From: Candidatus Magnetocorallium paracelense
GTDB lineage: Bacteria > Nitrospirota > Thermodesulfovibrionia > Thermodesulfovibrionales > Magnetobacteriaceae
Direction of reading: 5' to 3'
Assembly (NCBI GenBank): GCA_029001845.1
Contig: JAREWP010000095.1
Coordinates: forward strand, 99,161 to 163,160
DNA length: 64,000 bases
Below the pieces are notes generated by a model, which made no database searches, was not told the origin of the DNA, and worked only from the letters and a program-made list of their open reading frames with translations. This document shows, piece by piece, positions 15,655-25,086 of the stretch; position 1 is the first letter of the stretch, and the number at the start of each line of letters is the position of its first letter. A program made the translations under genes and the position numbers.

Positions 15655-16434
15655 ATGAAGAGATGGCGACTAATAGAGTATGATACATTCGGAGCTTCTT
15701 ATAATATGTCTCTAGATGAGGCAATATCTTCAGATGTCAACAACGATATTTCTCCCGCAACCCTGAGGTTTTACGGATGGTCTTCAAAAGCGGTAAGTAT
15801 AGGTCTTTTTCAAAAGATGTCGGAAATCGACATCGAATTGTGCAGGGAGCGGAGCATTTCGGTTGTCAGAAGACCTACCGGGGGCAGGGCCATACTCCAT
15901 GACAGAGAGTTGACATACAGCTTTTCTTCCGGACAGGCAAAGGAGTTTTTTTCCGACAGTGTTCTTGAAAACTATATTTTGTTGAGCAGGGCATTTGCTA
16001 TGGCTTTCAACACTCTTGGTATAAATGCCGTTATAAGCGAAAAGAGGCTGAAAAGGGAGTCTCTCTCAGGGAGCCCGATTTGTTTCGAGGCTGCCTCTTA
16101 CAGTGAATTGACTGTAGAGGGGAGGAAAATTGTCGGTTCCGCGCAAAAAAGGTATACAAACGGTTTTTTACAACAGGGCGCCATTCCGTTTTTAATTGAC
16201 AGGGAGCTTACCTCCAGGGTTTTTAAGGTAACAGGTTCCCTCGATACAATGACGGCAGTTAACGATATAAATAAAAGTATAACCATCAATGATTTAATTG
16301 CCGCATTAACGGAGGCATTTGAAAAGTCGTTCCATATCTCGTTTGCGACGGAATCACCATCCGATCGAGAGCTCGACGAAGCATTGAAGCTTGAAAACAA
16401 ATATCGTTCAGATGAATGGACCTTCAAAAGATAA
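15655..16434 (+). CDS. LipM-like octanoyltransferase / lipoate-protein ligase family
   Basis: A 259-residue cytosolic enzyme of the biotin/lipoate ligase fold that transfers octanoyl groups to lipoyl domains. The segments RRPTGGRAILHDRELTYS, ICFEAASYSEL and VEGRKIVGSAQKR are present in order. The Cys in ICFEAAS (about residue 143) corresponds to the catalytic Cys of LipM, and the Lys of GRKIVGSAQ to the conserved active-site Lys. This favours an octanoyl-ACP:protein transferase over an ATP-dependent LplA. It is convergent with the membrane-protein gene (15-base gap). No lipA is in the window. Confidence 0.8.
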   Translation: MKRWRLIEYDTFGASYNMSLDEAISSDVNNDISPATLRFYGWSSKAVSIGLFQKMSEIDIELCRERSISVVRRPTGGRAILHDRELTYSFSSGQAKEFFSDSVLENYILLSRAFAMAFNTLGINAVISEKRLKRESLSGSPICFEAASYSELTVEGRKIVGSAQKRYTNGFLQQGAIPFLIDRELTSRVFKVTGSLDTMTAVNDINKSITINDLIAALTEAFEKSFHISFATESPSDRELDEALKLENKYRSDEWTFKR

Positions 16435-16449
16435 TGTCGTCTTACTTTA

Positions 16450-17388
16450 TCATGTTATCCTGTCTGAAAATTCAGGAACTGAACGATGACACCGCCTGTA
16501 GTATGAAAACATACTTGCCGTTAGTAAGAAACCGTAAGCGCTTTGAGCTGTCGTTAACATGACTTGCGAAATAAGAGCCTCAAAATATGGCCCAAAACTG
16601 ATAATTTCCATAAACAGAGCTATACAGAAAAGAGTCAAAAAGCTAAAAACAGAATAACCACCTGCAAGGAAAGCAGAAAACCAAAAGGCCGATGGTCTTT
16701 TTACAATAAAGGAGACAGCCTCGTCTATTGATTTCAATACAGTCGTGTTTTTAAAAGAGAGTATCCCCAGGCCGTAAAAACTAATTGAAAGTATACCTGT
16801 AATTAAAAAAAAGAGTATCGTTATAGTCAATAATCCCGTAAAGGCATAACTTATACTTCCTGTCGCAGGATAGAGAGCAGTTAAGAGATCGACAGATTTC
16901 TCTGCTGTAAAATAATAGACTGAAAGAAAGACCAACCCCATAAGCATGGAAATAGTAATAAAGAAAGCAAAAACCTGTACAGGTATAAAAAGCCTCCTGC
17001 CTTCTGAAAACAATTCCTTAAGTCGGAACCTATAGTTGCGGGATTCCAACCCCCTGGCTATCATACCGCAGGAGGCTGCCATTATAAATTGCAGAAGTAA
17101 GGAGACAAAAAGGATATAAATTAAAAAAAAAGCAAAAGCAGTAATCGATGTTCTTAAAAGATTCCTTTGCATCTCCTTGTCCGACAATAAGCGTTCGTAA
17201 AAATCGATGGGATATGTAAAATCTATACCTGCCTGTAATACCATCAGACCGGCGAACGAGATCAATATGAGATAAAAACCGACAATAATCAACAGCAGGA
17301 TCAGTGAAGTCGTCACTATGAGCGGTGTGTTTTTATCGACACTTAAAAAGGCGTCTTTCAGGGAATCTTTTATGATCATTCCTGGCAT
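16450..17388 (-). CDS. Polytopic membrane protein of unknown function
   Basis: A 312-residue protein with about six to seven strong hydrophobic segments (for example LIVTTSLILLLIIVGFYL, FAFFLIYILFVSLLLQF, LLTITILFFLITGILSI). I recognise no catalytic motif. The layout resembles membrane domains found beside glycerophosphodiesterases and in DUF4013/YesL-like proteins, but this is only a resemblance. The start at 17388 lies just after the rubrerythrin-like gene stop (4-base gap); an alternative ATG is at 17379. It is probably in one operon with the ferritin-like gene upstream. Confidence 0.65.
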   Translation of the reverse strand: MPGMIIKDSLKDAFLSVDKNTPLIVTTSLILLLIIVGFYLILISFAGLMVLQAGIDFTYPIDFYERLLSDKEMQRNLLRTSITAFAFFLIYILFVSLLLQFIMAASCGMIARGLESRNYRFRLKELFSEGRRLFIPVQVFAFFITISMLMGLVFLSVYYFTAEKSVDLLTALYPATGSISYAFTGLLTITILFFLITGILSISFYGLGILSFKNTTVLKSIDEAVSFIVKRPSAFWFSAFLAGGYSVFSFLTLFCIALFMEIISFGPYFEALISQVMLTTAQSAYGFLLTASMFSYYRRCHRSVPEFSDRIT

Positions 17389-17392
17389 GCCA

Positions 17393-17869
17393 TTATGATG
17401 CTGTCATCATTTTTTCCTTGAATTTATTTAACCACAGGATATGACTCTTTTCTTCGTTTATTATTTCGTCAACAATTTCTTTTTCCGATACAATATCTCT
17501 CATCCCGTAAAAATAGAGCAATGTCTCCTTTTCGAAGCCGATTGCATAACCTACGGCTCCAATCGCATTCTGAATGTTTTGCATGTGCATTAGAGATTTT
17601 TCTTTACCTATAAAAAAGGCGGACTCTACATAGGCTCTCATATACTCGGACACATCCTGCCAGTTATCAGGTTCCTCTTCGCTTATTTTATCTTTTAATT
17701 CACTGAACTTCTTTTCATGAATTATCTCCTTTTGCGCAAGAGTGTTAAAAAGATCGTACACTTCTTTTTCATCTTTAAACCTCTTTGCCATTTCCGAATA
17801 ATATTCATAACCTAGCTTTTCAGTCCTTACAGCCATTTCTACTATTTCTCTGACCGAAAAATTTTCCAT
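17393..17869 (-). CDS. Rubrerythrin-like / ferritin-like diiron protein
   Basis: A 158-residue four-helix protein. Helices carry the paired Glu/His pattern expected for a diiron site: RTEKLGYEYY, LAQKEIIHEKKF, GFEKETLLYFYG and IINEEKSHILWL. It lacks the C-terminal rubredoxin domain of full rubrerythrins, so it fits the rubrerythrin-like ferritin family linked to peroxide handling or iron storage in anaerobes. AGGAGG lies 5 bases before ATG 17869. It probably leads an operon with the downstream membrane protein. Confidence 0.78.
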   Translation of the reverse strand: MENFSVREIVEMAVRTEKLGYEYYSEMAKRFKDEKEVYDLFNTLAQKEIIHEKKFSELKDKISEEEPDNWQDVSEYMRAYVESAFFIGKEKSLMHMQNIQNAIGAVGYAIGFEKETLLYFYGMRDIVSEKEIVDEIINEEKSHILWLNKFKEKMMTAS

Positions 17870-17905
17870 TAGTACCTCCTGTAAGTTATTGTTTTTCCAA
17901 TTTGT

Positions 17906-18208
17906 TTACTGATTCTTGTCGCCCAACTCCTCTTCCAGTAACCTGTTAATTTCGACTATTCTTTTTTCTGTGTTTCCTGTAAGCTCCCAGCTATAGTCGC
18001 CTTTCCAGCTTCGTTTCAGTTTTATCTTTACAGGAGGTTCGGGTATGATTTGAGAGAGCTCGTTGTCTTTTTTAAACTCAAAATCATTACTTTTTTTTGA
18101 TCCCAGCTCATTTGAATCGCCCGATATCGATGTGCAGGAAAATAAAACCAAAAGTGGAAGAAAACGGATTATCGAGGTCATCGATAGAATTGGTTCTTTT
18201 GAAAACAC
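17906..18208 (-). CDS. Small lipoprotein of unknown function
   Basis: A 100-residue predicted lipoprotein. The hydrophobic stretch FLPLLVLFSC ends in a plausible lipobox with Cys at about residue 25. The mature part is charged and low in complexity, ending in an RIVEINRLLEEEL helix. I take the GTG at 18208, which has GGGAG 6 bases upstream; ATG at 18181 is an internal alternative. It lies 31 bases downstream of nadE on the same strand. No function can be assigned. Confidence 0.6.
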   Translation of the reverse strand: MFSKEPILSMTSIIRFLPLLVLFSCTSISGDSNELGSKKSNDFEFKKDNELSQIIPEPPVKIKLKRSWKGDYSWELTGNTEKRIVEINRLLEEELGDKNQ

Positions 18209-18239
18209 CTGAAACTCCCGGAGTAATTCAAAGAGATCA

Positions 18240-20000
18240 TTACTCTTTTAATATTGAGAAGCTGTTTGTAATAGGAAAGCGTCTGTCCTTGCCAAAGGCT
18301 TTCCTTGTAATTTTTATACCCGGCGGGGCCTGTCTTCTTTTATATTCGTTTTTATCTATTAAATCGATGACTTTTTTTACTGTCGCTTCATTGAATCCAA
18401 GTGAGACAATCTCTTCAAAGTGCATTTCGTTTTCAACATAGGCCTTTAATACAGGATCGAGGAGTTCGTAAGGAGGAAGGGTGTCTGTATCTTTTTGGTT
18501 ATCTCTCAACTCGGCTGTGGGCGCCTTTGTAATTATTCTTACCGGTATAAAAGGTTTTCCGGCCTTTTTATTTCTCCATAGGGCCAGTTCGTATACCAAT
18601 ATCTTTGGAACGTCCTTTATTACAGCGAATCCGCCTGCCATATCACCGTACAGTGTGGCGTAACCGACTGACATCTCCGACTTATTTCCGGTAGTCAGAA
18701 CAAGGGAGCCGAATTTGTTGGAAAAGGCCATTAGAAGGTTACCTCGTATTCTTGCCTGGAGGTTTTCTTCTGTTTCGTTGGGAGAGGTGTCTTTAAAAAA
18801 GTCGCTTAACTCACTAATGTAGCTGTTATAAATATTTTTTACAGGTATTTCAAAGAGCTTTACACCGAGGTTGCAGGCAAGCTCATTGGCGTCTTCTCTT
18901 GATTCCGTAGACGTAAAGACAGATGGCATAAACAACACTGTGACATTTTGGCAGCCAAGCGCATCGGCGGCTATGGCTGCTACAATAGCGGAATCGATTC
19001 CGCCGCTTAAGCCGATAATTACATTTTTAAAACCGTTTTTACCGACGTAATCGGACAACCCGAGGACAAGTGCGTTATATACCTCCTCCTCGACGGTCAT
19101 TGAGTGATATTGGGAAGGACTTATTTTCGGCTTTGTCGATGGTTGATAATCGTGTATAAATATCTTATTGACATATCTGTCGCTTCTTCTGCCTCCCGAT
19201 TGCCGGGCCGTCATCCTTCTGACTTCCTGGCGCCTGCGGGGGTCTCTGAGCCTTGACATAAAGACAGCATCGATATCCAGATCAACAATGGTCAACTCCT
19301 CTTTAAATAAATCGGCTCTTGCTTTCACTTCGCCGGTTTGATCGACAACCATACTGCCGCCGTCAAATACCAACTCATCCTGGCCGCCAACTGTGTTGAG
19401 ATATGCTATAATAACGGAATTGTCAACTGCCCTTGTAGAGAGCATGATTTCCCTGTACTTTGTTTTGCCCATGTTATATGGAGATGCATTTATATTTACT
19501 ATCAACTCCGCTCCGGCAAGGGTTTGTTCATATATCGGGCCGCCGGGGTACCATATATCTTCACATATATTTACACCTATCATAACTCCGCCAATATTGT
19601 ATATCGGAATGACATCTCCGGACTGAAAATATCTGTTTTCGTCAAATACGCCATAATTGGGCAGAAACATCTTATGGTAAATATCTATAATCTCTTTGTT
19701 GTATAAGAGGGCGGCTGCGTTGTATATATCGTCTCTCCTGTCTACAAATCCGACGGCCACCACCATATCTCCGACTTTATCTCTGATTTCATAAAGTGTT
19801 TTAAGATTCCCTGCAATAAAACCGGGCTTTAAGAGCAGGTCTTCAGGCGGATATCCGGTAATGCAGAGTTCTGGAAAAGCCAGAAAATCGGGAGAAAATT
19901 TTCTGGCTCTGTCTATATAAGACAGTATCTTGTCCCTATTTCCCTTGAAATCGCCGACTCTTGGATTTATTTGAGCCATGGCAAGCCTGAAGGTTTTCAT
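18240..20000 (-). CDS. nadE: Glutamine-dependent NAD+ synthetase
   Basis: A 586-residue two-domain cytosolic enzyme that amidates nicotinate adenine dinucleotide to NAD+. The N-terminal nitrilase-type glutaminase domain shows the catalytic triad in FPELCITGYPPEDLL (Glu), YHKMFLPNYGVFDE (Lys) and GVNICEDIW (Cys). The C-terminal synthetase domain has the ATP pyrophosphatase loop GLSGGIDSAIVAA and TGNKSEMSVGY. The ATG is preceded by AAAAGGAG. Length and domain order match glutamine-dependent NadE. nadB is also in the window (31.8 kb), but quinolinate synthase nadA is not. Confidence 0.96.
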   Translation of the reverse strand: MKTFRLAMAQINPRVGDFKGNRDKILSYIDRARKFSPDFLAFPELCITGYPPEDLLLKPGFIAGNLKTLYEIRDKVGDMVVAVGFVDRRDDIYNAAALLYNKEIIDIYHKMFLPNYGVFDENRYFQSGDVIPIYNIGGVMIGVNICEDIWYPGGPIYEQTLAGAELIVNINASPYNMGKTKYREIMLSTRAVDNSVIIAYLNTVGGQDELVFDGGSMVVDQTGEVKARADLFKEELTIVDLDIDAVFMSRLRDPRRRQEVRRMTARQSGGRRSDRYVNKIFIHDYQPSTKPKISPSQYHSMTVEEEVYNALVLGLSDYVGKNGFKNVIIGLSGGIDSAIVAAIAADALGCQNVTVLFMPSVFTSTESREDANELACNLGVKLFEIPVKNIYNSYISELSDFFKDTSPNETEENLQARIRGNLLMAFSNKFGSLVLTTGNKSEMSVGYATLYGDMAGGFAVIKDVPKILVYELALWRNKKAGKPFIPVRIITKAPTAELRDNQKDTDTLPPYELLDPVLKAYVENEMHFEEIVSLGFNEATVKKVIDLIDKNEYKRRQAPPGIKITRKAFGKDRRFPITNSFSILKE

Positions 20001-20111
20001 AAAACTCCTTTTATCATTTAAATCGCGCGGTAAATGTTCAGGTATTTAGAATAAGAGATACTCATAAGACATTATAACCGATTAAACAGTAATAGTTCAC
20101 CTATCTTTTAT

Positions 20112-20729
20112 TCAAGGGTTGTTAAGGGCTTTGTATACAAATAAAGAGAAATCATAATTGAGTCTGTCATGTCTTAAAGAGAGGAATGGAGAGAGATTGC
20201 TTACAGCGAAGCCGAACATATCTTCAGGGCTCAGATAACTAAGTTCGAAATCTTTATTGGGATTGTGGATTGATAGGGCGTTAAAAATCAGTGCTGACTT
20301 GCATTGGTTAAAGAGTTTTTTCAACACGATCCTGACTGTCTCCTCTATGCCTTTGACTTTAAGGTTAAATACTCCGCAGAGAAATATAAAATCGAAATCT
20401 TCGGTCAATTCTTCCAGCTCGATGTCAAAAACCTTGAATCTGCATTGAGGGAGTTCGTTTCTTGCATGTATAATGAGATTTTCATTAATATCGAATCCCG
20501 TATAATTCGTTTCAATGCCTTCTGATAACAGAAATGTATAAAAATCACCTTTACCGCATCCGTAATCTAAAATTTTTTTACCTCTCATATCCATATTGAC
20601 GTCAAGGAGAGCCTTATAGTGCAAATACCGACCGGCTCGACTCCACCTCAGAGATTCAGGATTGTCTCCGTGGAGCTGAAGGGACTTGTTAAAAAAAGAA
20701 ATAATATATTCCTTGGAAAGTTCGTCCAT
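20112..20729 (-). CDS. Class I SAM-dependent methyltransferase
   Basis: A 205-residue Rossmann methyltransferase. Motif I is KKILDYGCGKGDFY, followed by the acidic end of strand two (YTGFDINENLI) and the motif at FDFIFLCGVFNL. The substrate is not apparent; a small-molecule target is as likely as a protein or RNA. It starts 3 bases after the stop of the coiled-coil gene upstream, so both are in one operon. Confidence 0.8.
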   Translation of the reverse strand: MDELSKEYIISFFNKSLQLHGDNPESLRWSRAGRYLHYKALLDVNMDMRGKKILDYGCGKGDFYTFLLSEGIETNYTGFDINENLIIHARNELPQCRFKVFDIELEELTEDFDFIFLCGVFNLKVKGIEETVRIVLKKLFNQCKSALIFNALSIHNPNKDFELSYLSPEDMFGFAVSNLSPFLSLRHDRLNYDFSLFVYKALNNP

Positions 20730-20732
20730 AAT

Positions 20733-21491
20733 TTATCTCTGCTGCTCCCAGAGCCGTTGAAATTCTTTGAGTTTGTTTTGGGCCTCTATTTTTTCTTTAT
20801 ATTCGTTTTCTGCAATAATTCTTGTCATTTTTATCTCCTCTCTTATGGGAACCAGTAAATCTTCAACTCTTTTAGTTATATTGTTATTATAACTCATCTC
20901 CATAAAGTCCTTTATTACTCCAATGAGAGTTCTTTCATTATCTTTGAAGGAATTTATCAGGTTAGCAAGAGAATCGGCGCCTTCTTTTAATTGATTGTTC
21001 AATGCAGAGAATCGCGGGGCGTTGTTTTGAAGCGACTCCTCCAGCCGTTTTATTATAAAAAAAACCTCATTATATCTCTCTTTGTTTTTGGCTTCATTGT
21101 TTTGAAGCAGTTCATAGAGATGCAAGAACTGCTCAATGATATTCGATTCAAAGGGTGTTGAGGCGCCTTGAGGTTGCTCAATCGCTCTCAGTATATCGTT
21201 TTTCGTTTCTTCCATAAAGGTTCTGCCTGTTTCATTATACAAAGTGAGTTGCCTGTCCATCAGGGCATTGAAGGATTCGGAAATACGGTTATAATCGATT
21301 CCCTGTTTTTTATCGAGGCTGTTAAAAAAGGTTTTAATTTCCTCTCTTATTGTTGCAGACATTGCTGAAAGTTCATCGACAATCAGCTTCTTTATATATT
21401 CATTCAAATGTCTTTCGATTTCTCCGATAATCCCGTCGGATATTTTCCGAATTATCGATTTCGTAACATCATCAATGAAAATCTTTTCCAT
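20733..21491 (-). CDS. Coiled-coil protein of unknown function
   Basis: A 252-residue, strongly helical and charged protein with long heptad-like stretches (KRLEESLQNNAPRFSALNNQ, IREEIKMTRIIAENEYKEKI). No signal peptide, membrane helix or enzyme motif is visible. A scaffold role is possible, but I cannot assign one. It is followed after 3 bases by a methyltransferase gene, the only contextual hint. The region upstream holds an imperfect palindrome (21516-21550) and an inverted copy of the GCCTTAT repeat. Confidence 0.6.
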   Translation of the reverse strand: MEKIFIDDVTKSIIRKISDGIIGEIERHLNEYIKKLIVDELSAMSATIREEIKTFFNSLDKKQGIDYNRISESFNALMDRQLTLYNETGRTFMEETKNDILRAIEQPQGASTPFESNIIEQFLHLYELLQNNEAKNKERYNEVFFIIKRLEESLQNNAPRFSALNNQLKEGADSLANLINSFKDNERTLIGVIKDFMEMSYNNNITKRVEDLLVPIREEIKMTRIIAENEYKEKIEAQNKLKEFQRLWEQQR

Positions 21492-21823
21492 AATTTCTCC
21501 CTTAGTCGGTAATAAGTTAAATTGTACGCAAAAAAAAACAATTTTTTAACTTATGCCTTATGCCTGAATCTATATTTGGTGACCGCTTACCGGGTTAGGT
21601 TATATCGAATTTCCTGGTATCCATGATGTCTTGCTTGCATCCTCTGTGACTTGCGATTTTCCTTTGATATGTGTTTAGCGATCTCTTTTGAGTTAAAAAT
21701 AATTGATATTATACATTAATTTAAGTGAAATATGCCTCTATTCATCCTGTTTTTGATTATCCTCAGACAATTGAAAATCAGAGAAGGGAGTATCTATTTT
21801 TTAGATTTGCATGTTATATTAAA
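21492..21823. other. Intergenic stretch with a short repeat
   Basis: Between the divergent coiled-coil gene and DUF4143 ATPase gene. It holds an AT-rich imperfect palindrome (GTTAAATTGT at 21516-21525 paired with ACAATTTTTTAAC) and TTATGCCTTATGCCT at 21551-21565, an inverted copy of the repeat at 10866. No convincing gene was seen. The open frame running into the ATPase from 21725 looks non-coding. Confidence 0.5.
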
Positions 21824-22996
21824 ATGACTCTTTGGATTTACATGTTTAATCGAAGATTACACTTACAAAAACAAAAACGCTCTGCTTTTCTCTGGGGGCC
21901 CCGTCAATCCGGAAAGAGTACATTACTAAAGAAGATTTTTCCTCTTTCCAATACTTATGATCTCCTCTTATCCGACGAATTTGAAAGGCTTATTAAGCGA
22001 CCTTCCATAATTAGAGAGGAATGTGAAGCTCAGCTTATTTTCGGACCAGGCATTACATACCCTGTCATAGTAGATGAAGTCCAAAAAGTCCCTGCACTGC
22101 TCGATGAAATCCATTGGCTTATTGAAAACAGGGGGGTGCAGTTTATTTTATGCGGTTCCAGCGCCAGGAAATTAAAGAGAGGCAAAGGAAATCTCCTTGG
22201 AGGCAGGGCAGTTAGGTATGAACTCTTTCCGCTCGTGTCCTCTGAAATTCCGTCATTTGATCTGATTCGTTGTTTAAATCATGGTATGTTACCCTCTCAC
22301 TATATTGAAGACAATCCTGCTCAACTGCTGAGAGCCTATACAGGAGATTATTTGAAAGAAGAGATCGTTGCAGAATCAGCTACAAGGAATATCCCGGCTT
22401 TCTCGAGATTTCTCGAGATTGCGGCATTAACTAACGGCGAACTTCTTAACTATCAGAACATTGCAAGAGAGAGTGGCGTAAGCGCACCGACTATTAAAGA
22501 GTATTTTCAAATTCTTGAAGACACTTTAATAGGAAGAACTGTTTACCCCTTTAGAAAACGACCTAAAAGACGGGTAATCGGAGCGCCGAAATTCTTTTTT
22601 TTCGATCTCGGTATAGTAGGTTCTTTAACCAGGAGAGGAGAGGTCTTACCCGGTTCGGAGCTTTTTGGCAGGGTTTTTGAACATTTTATTTTTCAGGAGA
22701 TTATTGCTCACTCCCATTACAGTGAACTTTATTATCCAATTACTTTTTGGAGAACAGCGTCGCAATTAGAAGTGGATTTTGTCCTGGGTGACCATGAAAC
22801 AGTCATTGAGGTAAAGAGTTCTTCTATGATTGACAAACATCATTTAAGAGGATTAAGAGCGTTTACCAATGAATATAAAATTAAAAAGGCGGTTGTTGTT
22901 TCCCTTGAGCCAAAGGCAAGGTTACTGGAGGGGCGCTTTCTGGTTTTACCGTGGCGACAATTTCTCGAACAATTGTGGGATGGAGAATTGATCTGA
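21824..22996 (+). CDS. AAA ATPase with DUF4143 domain
   Basis: A cytosolic ATPase of about 390 residues of the AAA_14/DUF4143 family. Walker A is LWGPRQSGKSTLL and Walker B-like VIVDEVQKVPALLDEIHWL, followed by a sensor segment FILCGSSARKLK. A helical region with a DNA-binding-like stretch (ESGVSAPTIKEYFQIL) precedes the DUF4143 nuclease-like part ending EVDFVLGDHETVIEVKSS. The E-V-D-F-V ... V-I-E-V-K-S pattern resembles a PD-(D/E)XK core. The cellular role of this family is unclear; members are often accessory genes. The frame opens at 21725, but conserved sequence begins near the ATGs at 21824 and 21842. Confidence 0.82.
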   Translation: MTLWIYMFNRRLHLQKQKRSAFLWGPRQSGKSTLLKKIFPLSNTYDLLLSDEFERLIKRPSIIREECEAQLIFGPGITYPVIVDEVQKVPALLDEIHWLIENRGVQFILCGSSARKLKRGKGNLLGGRAVRYELFPLVSSEIPSFDLIRCLNHGMLPSHYIEDNPAQLLRAYTGDYLKEEIVAESATRNIPAFSRFLEIAALTNGELLNYQNIARESGVSAPTIKEYFQILEDTLIGRTVYPFRKRPKRRVIGAPKFFFFDLGIVGSLTRRGEVLPGSELFGRVFEHFIFQEIIAHSHYSELYYPITFWRTASQLEVDFVLGDHETVIEVKSSSMIDKHHLRGLRAFTNEYKIKKAVVVSLEPKARLLEGRFLVLPWRQFLEQLWDGELI

Positions 22997-23079
22997 GTTT
23001 TTTATTGTGGTTAAATCTGGTTATCAATGTTTATATTTATAATTTTTTTTAGTTTTTATCTGCAATTAATCAAATTTTT

Positions 23080-25074
23080 TTAGCTCTTCAACCCCAGCTC
23101 GATAGCCCTATCTCTTATCCTCTGTATTCTGTCCCTAATTTCCGCTGCTCGTTCAAAATCCAGTTTGGCTGCGGCTTTTTTCATCTCTTCTTCAAGGGAC
23201 TTTAATGTCGCGTCGTCTATGTTGTATTCGGCTGCCGGTTCGTTTACTGACGGTACGGTCCAATAGTCTGCTTCATAGATGGAAGCAAGGATGTTTTTAA
23301 TATTGCTTTTTACGGATTGGGGCGTGATATTGTTCTTTTCGTTATAGCCTATCTGCTTCTTTCTTCTTCTCTCCGTTTCTCCGATCGCTCTTTTCATGGA
23401 GCCTGTCATTTTGTCTCCGTAGAAAATAACCATACTGTTAACGTTCCTTGCCGCCCTGCCTGTTGTCTGAATAAGAGATTTCTCCGATCGTAAGAATCCT
23501 TCTTTGTCTGCATCCAGTATCGCCACAAGAGAGACTTCCGGGAGGTCCAGTCCCTCTCTGAGCAGATTGACGCCTATGAGGAGATCAAATACGCCGGTCC
23601 TCAGATCGTGCAGTATTTCGATCCTTTCGAGAGTGTCGATATCGGAATGAAGATATCTGGTATTTATCCCTGTGTCAGAATAGTATTCAGCAAGATCTTC
23701 GGCCATCTTTTTTGTAAGAGTGGTTACCAAAACACGCTCTTTTTTCTTTACTCTCTCTCTAATCTCTCCAAGAAGATCGTCCACCTGATTTGCAATCGGT
23801 CTGACCAATATAGGAGGGTCTACCAGTCCGGTGGGTCTGATGATCTGTTCCACAACCAAATTTTCTGTTTTGACCAGTTCATATTTACCGGGCGTTGCAG
23901 AAACATATATGGCCTGAGTGACTCTCCTTTCGAATTCTTCGAATCGTAAAGGTCTGTTGTCAAGAGCAGAGGGCAGTCTGAAACCGTAATCTACGAGAGT
24001 CTGTTTTCTTGACCTGTCCCCTTCATACATACCTCCGATTTGGGGTACTGTTACGTGGGACTCGTCTATAACAATAAGTAAATCGTCAGGGAAGTAGTCG
24101 ATCAGACTGTATGGAGGTTCACCGGGCGATCTGCCGCTGAGATGTCTCGAATAATTCTCGATTCCATGACAAAAACCGAATTCCTTTAGCATCTCCATGT
24201 CAAAAAGCGTTCTCTGCTCGATACGGCGTGCTTCGAGGAGCCTTGCTTCCTGTAAAAAGTATTCGACTCTCTCCTTCATTTCGGTTTTAATATTTTTTAG
24301 TGAAGAATCCACTCTGTCTTTAGGCGTTATCCAGTGTGAGTTAGGGTATATTGCAATTCTGTTCAGTCGTCGCCCCTTTTGCCCGGTAAGGGGATCGAAT
24401 TCGTAAATGCTGTCGATATCGTCTCCGAACAACTCTATTCTCACAGCATTATCCCTCGAAAAAGAGGGGAATATTTCCAGTATGTCTCCTCTCACTCTGA
24501 GAACGCCACGCCTGAAATCGCCTTCGCTTCTCTGATACTGGAGCTCGATGAGACGTTCTATGATTACATCTCTTTCCATTGTATCACCTTCGTTTACAAT
24601 CAGATGCATTCCCATATAATCCTGTGGCGAGCCTATGCCGTAAATGCACGAGACCGAGGCGACTACGATGGTATCCTCCCTTTCAAGTACAGCCATGGTT
24701 GCAGAGTGTCTCATTCTGTCTATGTCGTCATTAATCATGGAGTCCTTTTCTATGTATGTATCGGACTTGGGAATATATGCTTCGGGCTGGTAATAGTCGT
24801 AGTAACTTACAAAATATTCCACTGCATTTTCCGGAAAGAGTTCTTTAAACTCTCCGTAAAGCTGAGCAGCCAGAGTCTTGTTGTGGGCGATTACAAGGGT
24901 GGGCTTGTTTACATTGGCAATGACATTTGCAATGGTAAATGTCTTGCCCGATCCGGTTACGCCAAGAAGCACCTGATGCCTGGCACCGCTGTTTACGGCA
25001 GTGGTCAGTTCATTTATAGCCTGGGGCTGATCGCCTGCCGGCTTATAATCTGTAATAAGTTTAAACGGAGTCAT
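23080..25074 (-). CDS. uvrB: Excinuclease ABC subunit B
   Basis: A 664-residue nucleotide-excision-repair helicase-like protein that verifies DNA damage with UvrA and recruits UvrC. Walker A is GVTGSGKTF. The beta-hairpin sequence [31 protein letters not shown], the helicase motif [15 protein letters not shown] and the C-terminal UVR domain ([20 protein letters not shown]) are all present. Full normal length. It lies 12 bases after bamA on the same strand, so it may be in that operon. Confidence 0.97.
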   Translation of the reverse strand: MTPFKLITDYKPAGDQPQAINELTTAVNSGARHQVLLGVTGSGKTFTIANVIANVNKPTLVIAHNKTLAAQLYGEFKELFPENAVEYFVSYYDYYQPEAYIPKSDTYIEKDSMINDDIDRMRHSATMAVLEREDTIVVASVSCIYGIGSPQDYMGMHLIVNEGDTMERDVIIERLIELQYQRSEGDFRRGVLRVRGDILEIFPSFSRDNAVRIELFGDDIDSIYEFDPLTGQKGRRLNRIAIYPNSHWITPKDRVDSSLKNIKTEMKERVEYFLQEARLLEARRIEQRTLFDMEMLKEFGFCHGIENYSRHLSGRSPGEPPYSLIDYFPDDLLIVIDESHVTVPQIGGMYEGDRSRKQTLVDYGFRLPSALDNRPLRFEEFERRVTQAIYVSATPGKYELVKTENLVVEQIIRPTGLVDPPILVRPIANQVDDLLGEIRERVKKKERVLVTTLTKKMAEDLAEYYSDTGINTRYLHSDIDTLERIEILHDLRTGVFDLLIGVNLLREGLDLPEVSLVAILDADKEGFLRSEKSLIQTTGRAARNVNSMVIFYGDKMTGSMKRAIGETERRRKKQIGYNEKNNITPQSVKSNIKNILASIYEADYWTVPSVNEPAAEYNIDDATLKSLEEEMKKAAAKLDFERAAEIRDRIQRIRDRAIELGLKS

Positions 25075-25086
25075 ATACCTGATCCC